Source: Lysobacteraceae bacterium
Lineage (GTDB): Bacteria > Pseudomonadota > Gammaproteobacteria > DSM-19610
Direction: 5' to 3'
DNA length: 6,912 bases
Assembly (NCBI GenBank): GCA_020201295.1
Contig: JAIVHA010000105.1
Location: forward strand, 1-6,912
Shown here: piece after piece, positions 1-5,470 of the stretch
Layout of the letters: each line of letters starts with the position of its first letter
Position numbering within the stretch: the first letter of the stretch is position 1
Made by a program: the position numbers and the translations under genes
Notes under the pieces: model-generated
Databases searched by the model: none
What the model was told of the DNA's origin: nothing
The model's input: only the letters and a program-made list of their open reading frames with translations

Positions 1-71
1 CTTTGCGCCTTTGCGGTGAAAACAGTTTTTATACACGACAGCACATCAGCTAGGGCAAAAGGCATACAACT
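1..71 (+). promoter_or_regulatory. glmS upstream region, weak promoter candidate and tandem heptamer
   Basis: This is the leader before glmS. The heptamer CTTTGCG occurs twice, at 1-7 and 9-15. TATACA at 30-35 could serve as a -10 box, but no convincing -35 lies 16-18 bases before it. A modest purine-rich stretch, AAAAGG (57-62), lies 9 bases before the glmS ATG and may act as ribosome binding site. No stem followed by a T run, and no glmS ribozyme-like element, could be recognised in these 71 bases. The upstream gene lies outside the window. Confidence 0.25.
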
Positions 72-1898
72 ATGTGTGGCATCGTAGGCGCAATTGCACA
101 ACGGGACGTGGCACCGATACTGCTGGAAGGCCTGCGGCGACTGGAATACCGTGGCTATGACTCCGCCGGCCTGGCTATCCGCGACGACGCGGGTAAATTG
201 CAGCGCATCCGCTCCGTCGGCAAGGTAGCCGAACTGCAGGCGCGCCTGGAAGTGACGCCAGTGGACGGCCACCTCGGCATTGCCCATACCCGCTGGGCCA
301 CCCATGGCATTCCTGCCGAGCGTAATGCCCATCCCCACATGAGCGGCGAGACCGTCGCCATCGTGCACAACGGCATTATCGAAAACCATACCGAGCTGCG
401 CGAACGACTGAGTGCCGAGGGTTTCCACTTCAGTTCGGAAACCGACACGGAAGTGATCGCCCACCTGCTGGCCAGCATCCTCGCCACGGAGCCGGACCTG
501 CTGGCCGCCGTACGCACCGCGATTCGTGAACTGGTGGGCGCCTACGCACTGGCGGTGATCCATCCCGCTGAACCCGATCGGCTGATCGTGGCGCGCGCCG
601 GCAGCCCACTGGTGGTCGGCGTCGGTGTGGGCGAGCACTTCATTGCTTCCGATGTGTTTGCCCTGTTACCCGTGACCCAGCGCTTCCTGTTCCTGGAAGA
701 AGGCGACGTGGCAGAGATCCGCCGCGATGGCGTCCAGGTCTACGATAGCGAAGGCCAGGTTGCCGAACGCGCCATTACCGAATCCAGCCTGAGTGCCCAT
801 ACCGCCGACAAAGGCCCCTATCGCCACTACATGCTGAAGGAGATCTTCGAACAGCCGGCAGTCATTGCAGAAACCCTGGAAGGCCGCATCTACAAGGGCA
901 GATTGCTGGAGGAGAGCTTCGGTGTAGAAGCCAAGACCCTGTTCGACAAGACCCGCGGTGTGCACATCATCGCCTGCGGTACCAGCTATCATGCCGGCCT
1001 GGTCGCCCGCTATTGGCTGGAGGAAGTCGGCATTCCCTGCAACGTGGAAGTGGCCAGCGAATACCGCTACCGCAAGGTGGTGGTACCGGAGGGCACACTG
1101 TTCGTATCCATCACCCAGTCCGGCGAAACCGCCGACACCCTGGCCGCCCTGCGTACCGCCAAGAAGGCCGGCTATATCGGCAGCCTGGTGGTATGTAACG
1201 TGCCGGAAAGCTCCCTGGTGCGCGAATCGGACGTGGCACTCATGACCCGTGCCGGGCCCGAGATCGGCGTGGCCTCCACCAAGGCCTTCACCACCCAGCT
1301 GGTGGCACTGCGGCTCTTGACTCTGGCGCTGGCGCGTCGTGGTGGTATGAGTGTGGAACGGGAAAAGGAACTGGTGGATGAACTGCACGCATTGCCGCGC
1401 CAGGTGGAGGTGGTGCTGGAACTGAGCGATGCCATCCAGAAGATGGCACAGGCTTTTGCGGACAAGGAAAACGCCCTGTTCCTGGGCCGCGGACCTTTTT
1501 ATCCCATCGCCCTGGAAGGCGCGCTCAAGCTCAAGGAAATCTCCTACATCCATGCCGAGGCCTACCCTGCCGGCGAGCTCAAGCACGGCCCCCTGGCACT
1601 GGTGGACGAAAAGATGCCCGTGGTCTGCGCGCTGCCCGATGACCCCTTGTTGGAAAAGGTGCTGTCAAACCTGCAGGAAGTACGCGCCCGTGGTGGTGAA
1701 CTGTTCCTGTTCAGCGACCAGAAGGTGCGCATCGGCCTCGACCGTTTCCAGAACCTCACCCTGGCCGACATCTGTCCCTCCACCGCGCCCATCGTCTACA
1801 CCATCCCCCTGCAACTGCTGGCCTACCATGTGGCCGTGCTGAAGGGTACGGATGTCGATCAGCCACGCAATCTCGCCAAGTCGGTCACGGTGGAATAA
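72..1898 (+). CDS. glmS: Glutamine--fructose-6-phosphate aminotransferase (isomerizing)
   Basis: Cytoplasmic enzyme that converts fructose-6-phosphate and glutamine to glucosamine-6-phosphate and glutamate, the first committed step to UDP-GlcNAc for peptidoglycan, LPS and amino-sugar polysaccharides. The protein has 608 residues, the usual family length. Residues 1-220 or so form the class II glutamine amidotransferase domain: Cys2 is the nucleophile exposed after Met removal (MCGIVGA), followed by HTRWATHG (72-79), HNG (99-101) and ETDTE (123-127). Two SIS sugar-isomerase domains follow: CGTSYHAG (302-309), TQSGETADT (348-356) and STKAFTTQL (402-410) in the first, and EGALKLKEIS (482-491) and LKHGP (503-507) in the second. 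The C-terminal DQPRNLAKSVTVE tail carries the active-site lysine (K603). The ATG at 72 is fixed by the need for Cys at position 2. The gene looks intact and functional. A GGDEF-EAL gene begins 15 bases after its stop and may be cotranscribed. Confidence 0.98.
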   Translation: MCGIVGAIAQRDVAPILLEGLRRLEYRGYDSAGLAIRDDAGKLQRIRSVGKVAELQARLEVTPVDGHLGIAHTRWATHGIPAERNAHPHMSGETVAIVHNGIIENHTELRERLSAEGFHFSSETDTEVIAHLLASILATEPDLLAAVRTAIRELVGAYALAVIHPAEPDRLIVARAGSPLVVGVGVGEHFIASDVFALLPVTQRFLFLEEGDVAEIRRDGVQVYDSEGQVAERAITESSLSAHTADKGPYRHYMLKEIFEQPAVIAETLEGRIYKGRLLEESFGVEAKTLFDKTRGVHIIACGTSYHAGLVARYWLEEVGIPCNVEVASEYRYRKVVVPEGTLFVSITQSGETADTLAALRTAKKAGYIGSLVVCNVPESSLVRESDVALMTRAGPEIGVASTKAFTTQLVALRLLTLALARRGGMSVEREKELVDELHALPRQVEVVLELSDAIQKMAQAFADKENALFLGRGPFYPIALEGALKLKEISYIHAEAYPAGELKHGPLALVDEKMPVVCALPDDPLLEKVLSNLQEVRARGGELFLFSDQKVRIGLDRFQNLTLADICPSTAPIVYTIPLQLLAYHVAVLKGTDVDQPRNLAKSVTVE

Positions 1899-1913
1899 GG
1901 TTTCAGGGAAAAT

Positions 1914-3011
1914 ATGCCGACGTCAAAAGATGAGCTCACGGGTTTGCTCGGCAGAACTGCTTTTCTGGAATTGCTGTCAGGGCAGGTCAACGATTCGAAC
2001 ACCTATAAGTCGAAACTGGCTCTGCTGATCGTCGATATCAACCGGTTCTTCAGAATCAACAACATCTTTGGCTACGAGGCCGGGGATGAGATCCTGAGAA
2101 AGCTCGCTCAAGTACTGCGCACCGTTATCCGTGAACAAGATTATGTGGCGCGTATCGGAGATAACCGTTTTGCCCTGATCCTGGATGGCGTCATGAATGT
2201 GGGGCATGCCGAGCTTGCCGCGCACAAAATACTGCGCTTGCTGCAGGCCCCGTTCATCTATGGAGATAAGAAAATCCATGTTGATGTAACGATCGGTATC
2301 AGCTCAAAAATAGCACTCGACTCGGGCGGTGTGACCGGAGTCGAGGCCTTGTTACGTTGGAATCACCCGACCCGCGGCCTTATTCCGCCTAACTTTTTCA
2401 TTCCGATCGCGGAGCGCATGGGGCACATAAAGCCGATCACCAATTGGATATTCAATACCGCGCTGCGACAAGCCGCGGAGTGGACGGATAAATGGGGGCC
2501 GCTATCGGTCGCGGTCAACATTCCGCCGGATTTTATCCTGATGCCGGATCTCAAGGATATCATTTCCAATACCATCAGCCTCTGGGGCAGCGAAGACATC
2601 ATGCTTACCCTGGAAATCGTCGAGCGTTCATTGGTGATCGAGCCCGAAAAAAGCATCTCGATCATGAGCGACCTGAGAGCCATGGGGATCAGTATATCGA
2701 TAGACGATTTCGGAACGGGATATTCATCGCTGTCCTATTTCGAGAACCTGCCTGTTGACGAGCTGAAGATCGATCAATCTTTTGTGACGGACCTGGTCAG
2801 CAGCAAGCCGAACCAGAATATCGTCAAGTTGATCGTCGAACTCGCGCATGCCTTTGATATGGAGGTTGTTGCGGAAGGCGTGGAAGATGTGGCCGCGGCG
2901 CGCTATTTGAAGAACATCAATTGCGATATCGCGCAAGGCTATTACTACGCCAGGCCAATGCCAAATGATCAGATAAGCGACTGGCTGAAAAAGTTCGCCG
3001 GCGCGAAGTAG
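1914..3011 (+). CDS. Degenerate, shortened GGDEF fused to intact EAL domain (probable c-di-GMP phosphodiesterase)
   Basis: A 365-residue cytoplasmic protein with no membrane segment or sensor domain; it begins right at the GGDEF domain (DELTGLLGR, 6-14). The start is supported by AGGGA at 1905-1909. The GGDEF half is degenerate: the signature reads GDNRF (82-86), so diguanylate cyclase activity is unlikely, though the inhibitory-site RxxD (REQD, 73-76) remains. After VTIGIS (125-130) the sequence jumps to an EAL-type KIALDSGGVTGVEALLRW (132-149). The end of GGDEF, the linker and the start of EAL including its usual YQP motif, roughly 70-90 residues, are missing in frame. The rest of EAL keeps the full set of metal and catalytic residues: E144, N202, E234, D264, D265, K285, E321, Q341, with the spacing known for active EAL enzymes such as RocR. 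Hydrolysis of c-di-GMP to pGpG is therefore chemically possible, but the lost first strand could destabilise the fold. Possibly cotranscribed with glmS. Base composition looks less GC-rich than glmS. Confidence 0.88.
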   Translation: MPTSKDELTGLLGRTAFLELLSGQVNDSNTYKSKLALLIVDINRFFRINNIFGYEAGDEILRKLAQVLRTVIREQDYVARIGDNRFALILDGVMNVGHAELAAHKILRLLQAPFIYGDKKIHVDVTIGISSKIALDSGGVTGVEALLRWNHPTRGLIPPNFFIPIAERMGHIKPITNWIFNTALRQAAEWTDKWGPLSVAVNIPPDFILMPDLKDIISNTISLWGSEDIMLTLEIVERSLVIEPEKSISIMSDLRAMGISISIDDFGTGYSSLSYFENLPVDELKIDQSFVTDLVSSKPNQNIVKLIVELAHAFDMEVVAEGVEDVAAARYLKNINCDIAQGYYYARPMPNDQISDWLKKFAGAK

Positions 3012-3965
3012 CGCTGCTACAGGAATAGCTGATCCATCTTTATGCCGTAAGCAGCGTGCGGTGGCGTCATAACTGTCAACGATACCGGCGATCCGCCCGT
3101 AAATTGGAATCGCGTCGTCATGAATTCCTTCGGGATAGCCGGATCCATCGGCGCGTTCATGGTGTGCCGCAACCATCCGGAGCACCTCGGCTGGCATTGC
3201 CTTGGTGCCGGCAAGAATCCGCAGGCTATGGTCCACGTGCTGGTGTATCAGGGCGTTTTCCTCGGGGGAAATTGCCTCGCGCTTATGTAGTAAGGACGTC
3301 GGCAGCTTGACCTTGCCAACATCGAGCAGCATGCCGCCCAAGGCGAGATTGATGACCTCGCTGCGCTCCAGGCCCAGATGCCGGCCGAACTGCGCACACC
3401 AGACCGAGGTGCCCAACGAGTGGGCATAGGCGTATTCGTCGGCTTTTTCCAGCTGCAGGAGCAGCGAGAAGGCGGACGGATTGCGCAGTATGCTGTCGAC
3501 AGTAGCCTCGACCCCTTGCTTCACCAGATCGATATCCAGGGTTCTGCCCTTGTAGAGGTCATCCATGACCCTCTTCAGGCTGGAATCGACCTGGGCCTTG
3601 ATCTCCCTTGCGCTGCCCAGCTCATGCTCGAGCGTGGTCTTTATCTCGTAAAAGCATTTCTGCAATTTCGCGTATTCGTCATCGCGGCTCTTATAGTTGA
3701 TGGCGATTTGCCCTGGCGTCGTGTCATTCAGCCTGAACTCGTCCCGGCCGCCGGTGATCCAGAATTGTGGAAGCGGCGAGGGACCTTTTTCGATGTCGAC
3801 AAAGACATAGGTCGCGTAGCGGCGCATCAGCTCGATATCGTCCGCTGACTCGATCCTGACGCCCTGGAAGGGAAAGGGCGTTTCCAGCCATGGTCGATCC
3901 AGGCGGGTGACATACATGCCGACGGTCAGGCCATCTATACTGGTCTTTAACTCGTTATCGCTCAT
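2724..3965 (-). CDS. DUF3391 / HD-GYP domain protein, C-terminally truncated, with antisense-derived tail
   Basis: Resembles HD-GYP c-di-GMP phosphodiesterases. Numbered from the ATG at 3965, chosen because DUF3391 (GLTVGMYVTRLDRPWLETPF) starts there; a longer TTG-started frame to 4127 adds 54 unrelated residues. DUF3391 covers about 1-130, then a partly helical linker, then the HD-GYP domain from about 175. Metal-site positions seen: H182 (AHS), HH at 268-269, D297 (IVDSYD) and GYP at 276-278. The HD pair is Leu214-Asp215 (LLDVGK), so one metal ligand is lost; H243 (HVDHS) lacks the usual HPxxG form. Similarity ends near YDA (299-301) or a few residues later (RCLR), where a normal protein continues for many tens of residues. 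The frame then runs antisense through the last 288 bases of the convergent EAL gene and stops at 2724. The total of 413 residues is near family length only because of this foreign tail. No clear Shine-Dalgarno. Probably inactive or a pseudogene; a binding role is possible. Confidence 0.75.
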   Translation of the reverse strand: MSDNELKTSIDGLTVGMYVTRLDRPWLETPFPFQGVRIESADDIELMRRYATYVFVDIEKGPSPLPQFWITGGRDEFRLNDTTPGQIAINYKSRDDEYAKLQKCFYEIKTTLEHELGSAREIKAQVDSSLKRVMDDLYKGRTLDIDLVKQGVEATVDSILRNPSAFSLLLQLEKADEYAYAHSLGTSVWCAQFGRHLGLERSEVINLALGGMLLDVGKVKLPTSLLHKREAISPEENALIHQHVDHSLRILAGTKAMPAEVLRMVAAHHERADGSGYPEGIHDDAIPIYGRIAGIVDSYDATARCLRHKDGSAIPVAALLRAGELFQPVAYLIIWHWPGVVIALRDIAIDVLQIARRGHIFHAFRNNLHIKGMREFDDQLDDILVRLAADQVRHKRLIDLQLVNRQVLEIGQR

Positions 3966-4238
3966 GCTATCAATGGGATTGAAATGACGTGATACTGGCA
4001 GTGGCAATAGACCGCATTCAAACTCCCTGCTAATGCTCTGTAATAGATGGCCAGAATCAGTAATGGCAAAGTATATAGGGTCGTATTGAGCCCCAAAAAC
4101 GTGCAAATGGCAACTGGAAGAGACCAATGTGCTTGTAACCTATCACGAGATGTTCGGCAGCCTGGCTCCAGCCAGCTCCGTAGTCCGGGATCGCCACGAG
4201 GTTTTGTTTCCCTTCCCTGAATTTATTCATCGACCGGC
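3966..4238. other. Intergenic stretch between HD-GYP gene and RES toxin
   Basis: These 273 bases, read on the minus strand, separate the toxin stop from the HD-GYP start. TATACT (plus-strand AGTATA at 4070-4075) is a possible -10 box for the HD-GYP gene, but no good -35 was found at normal spacing. A tight 6-bp hairpin (CTGGCT/AGCCAG, 4162-4175) has only a 2-base loop and no T run, so it is not called a terminator. A 57-codon frame lies at 4057-4230 and is listed separately. Confidence 0.4.
4057..4230 (-). CDS. Doubtful 57-residue small ORF after the RES toxin
   Basis: The frame starts with ATG at 4230 (MNKFREGKQ...), 8 bases after the toxin stop codon, with an AGG inside the preceding toxin end as a weak ribosome binding site, and stops with TGA at 4057-4059. 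It has no recognised domain, no clear membrane segment, and is rich in aromatic residues towards the end (FARFWG, YILCHY). Its position could make it a third gene of the toxin-antitoxin operon. It could equally be a chance frame in the spacer or the remains of a lost gene; the chance reading is more likely. Confidence 0.15.
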   Translation of the reverse strand: MNKFREGKQNLVAIPDYGAGWSQAAEHLVIGYKHIGLFQLPFARFWGSIRPYILCHY

Positions 4239-4925
4239 CTATGGATATTCGGTCTTGATATATACATCGGTAATTTGCTCCCCATTCCAGACATAGCAGA
4301 AATGCTTGCACTGGATTACAGGTTGCATGATGCGCGGACGGAATACCGCCATGCACTCCCCGCCTGGATCCCGGACACTACGGTAGACAATCCCATTGGA
4401 GCCTGTATCACGAAGAGACCTGGCAAAGGCTTGAGCAGGCCCATAATTGGCTGGATCCGGGGCATGGATGTCTGGCAGCGTGTCTCGTAACCCTACGATA
4501 TCGTGAAGGTCGGCATCGATATCGGATGCATAGCTTCGCATATCGATCTCGATCGGGGGTTCCCTGGTCGCGGCGAGAAAGCGTGATCGGTGAAACCGGG
4601 TCTCGGCGACAGCGGTCTCTATCGTTCTGGACGCGTAGTAGATCCCATAACTACCGTCCGTAAAACGGCTGCCCTCGCTATTCAGGTGCGTGAAGGCCGC
4701 CATGATGGGTGTCGTCCCGGGACCGTAGACACGATCTTCCTCCGGGACCAAGGCAATCTGACCAAGCTCCTGCCGCAACCGGTCATTGGTCAGGCCTTCG
4801 ATCTCCATGACAAGCTCCAGGTCGTCGGCATTGGATACTCGGTCGAAGAGACCGGCAGGAGGAAAGCGGCTGGACACCAGCCGCCAGGAAGGCCGCCAAC
4901 AGATGCGCTGGAGGCCTGGGATCAT
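4239..4925 (-). CDS. RES-domain toxin of a RES-Xre toxin-antitoxin system
   Basis: 228 residues from the ATG at 4925. That start is preferred over an upstream TTG (4931) because its ATG overlaps the antitoxin stop as ATGA, the usual sign of translational coupling. RES toxins resemble ADP-ribosyltransferases and stop growth by consuming NAD+ (MbcT of Mycobacterium tuberculosis) or by modifying a metabolic enzyme (ParT). The RES domain spans nearly the whole protein. Landmark residues: R20 (SRFPP), the GSRFTDGSYGIYYAS stretch (85-99) with Y97, E108 (TAVAET) and S183 (VYRSVR), which match the Arg, Tyr, Glu and Ser that name and serve the family's active site, followed by FRP (195-197). The frame is complete with no obvious damage. 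Cytoplasmic, no signal peptide. NAD degradation is the best guess; the exact chemistry cannot be told from sequence. Confidence 0.9.
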   Translation of the reverse strand: MIPGLQRICWRPSWRLVSSRFPPAGLFDRVSNADDLELVMEIEGLTNDRLRQELGQIALVPEEDRVYGPGTTPIMAAFTHLNSEGSRFTDGSYGIYYASRTIETAVAETRFHRSRFLAATREPPIEIDMRSYASDIDADLHDIVGLRDTLPDIHAPDPANYGPAQAFARSLRDTGSNGIVYRSVRDPGGECMAVFRPRIMQPVIQCKHFCYVWNGEQITDVYIKTEYP

Positions 4926-5332
4926 GACCAACCGCGTTGGGCGTCCAGGTACTGCCTGACGACATACAGATCCGCCACGTTGCCCGACAACATGCGCTCC
5001 AGTGCGGGGCGCCCGGCAAACAATGGGGCATCATTGGGTCGGTGAATCCACGCGTCCGCCGATTCCGGCTTTGGCAGGAGAATCTGCAAGCCTTTATAAA
5101 TTCCAAAGAGGTAGGAGAGCCGCTCCAGCTTTTCCCGCGTCAGGCGGGCACTCTCCGGGTCACGCTTCCACTTGAAGAAGGTACTGCGGGTGCGCCTGTC
5201 AAATCCGAGCAAGGTCATGGCCTGCTCGGTATCCAAATCCCAAGCCTGAACAATGTTGAAAAATGCCCGTAGCGCGGCCCCGGCTGTCTTGGCTGGATCC
5301 TGGGCGAGCTTTTGGTCGATTGTGTTGGACAT
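4922..5332 (-). CDS. Xre/MbcA/ParS-type antitoxin (DUF2384) partner of RES toxin
   Basis: 136 residues. The start at 5332 is fixed by a strong Shine-Dalgarno GGGAGG seven bases upstream; a longer frame begins at a TTG (5383) without such a site and is rejected. Residues about 20-85 form an Xre-like helix-turn-helix region (AMTLLGFDRRTRSTFFKW and the helices around it), which in this family binds the operon's own promoter. The C-terminal part (AWIHRPN at 94-100, LFAGRPALERML at 104-115, then the helix to YLDAQRGW) is the MbcA/ParS/Xre toxin-binding domain, whose end plugs the toxin's NAD site. Antitoxin before toxin is the normal order for RES-Xre pairs. Autorepression through the AT-rich region just upstream is expected from the family, not shown here. 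Confidence 0.9.
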   Translation of the reverse strand: MSNTIDQKLAQDPAKTAGAALRAFFNIVQAWDLDTEQAMTLLGFDRRTRSTFFKWKRDPESARLTREKLERLSYLFGIYKGLQILLPKPESADAWIHRPNDAPLFAGRPALERMLSGNVADLYVVRQYLDAQRGWS

Positions 5333-5339
5333 GGTGTCG

Positions 5340-5345
5340 CCTCCC
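5340..5345 (-). promoter_or_regulatory. Strong ribosome binding site of the antitoxin
   Basis: GGGAGG on the minus strand, seven bases before the ATG at 5332. It decides the start codon and should give the antitoxin high translation relative to the coupled toxin. Confidence 0.75.
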
Positions 5346-5401
5346 TCACCGCTAGCCTCTGTTAACGATATCGGTAGGTACAATATAGCACTTTATAGGA
5401 A

Positions 5402-5436
5402 TTTCTGTATTAAATACTACTAAAATTAATTCTCAA
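5402..5436 (-). promoter_or_regulatory. Candidate promoter and operator of the RES-Xre operon
   Basis: On the minus strand, TTGAGA (5431-5436) and TTTAAT (5409-5414) form a sigma70-like pair with 16 bases between them. The -10 box lies inside an 11-base inverted repeat, GTATTTAATAC (5407-5417), a possible operator for the Xre antitoxin. A second short palindrome, CGATATCG (5366-5373), lies between this promoter and the start codon. The whole stretch 5375-5440 is clearly AT-rich against its surroundings. Both boxes deviate from consensus, so the exact site is uncertain. Confidence 0.35.
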
Positions 5437-5470
5437 GACGTACGGTGATGACACCTGATCACATGTAGCA

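Noticed and set aside
666..1586. 306-codon open frame on the minus strand within glmS
   Set aside because: It lies fully antisense to the conserved glmS catalytic core, has low-complexity His/Gly/Gln-rich content typical of antisense frames in GC-rich genes, and shows no known domain.
3017..3214. Minus-strand frame ending in TPPHAAYGIKMDQLFL as a possible frameshifted end of the HD-GYP protein
   Set aside because: Its MTPP follows the SYDA position and briefly resembles the expected YDAMT, but the next residues do not match an HD-GYP C-terminus and the frame stops within about 15 codons, so a simple frameshift does not restore the domain.
3378..3848. 156-codon plus-strand open frame opposite the HD-GYP gene
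   Set aside because: It is the antisense of the conserved DUF3391/HD-GYP coding sequence and resembles no family.
3966..4127. 54-residue N-terminal extension of the HD-GYP frame from a TTG at 4127
   Set aside because: DUF3391 proteins normally begin just before the GLTVGMYV segment; the extension has no family similarity and the TTG lacks a clear ribosome binding site.
4162..4175. Hairpin CTGGCT/AGCCAG as terminator of the TA operon
   Set aside because: The loop has only two bases and no T run follows on either strand.
5333..5383. Longer antitoxin start at TTG 5383
   Set aside because: The strong GGGAGG site fits the ATG at 5332, and the extra residues would cover the promoter-proximal leader.
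5440..5470. Inverted repeats (ACATG/CATGT, GTGAT/ATCAC) after the aldolase gene as a terminator
   Set aside because: Stems are only five base pairs, AT-rich, and lack a following T tract; they could be chance.
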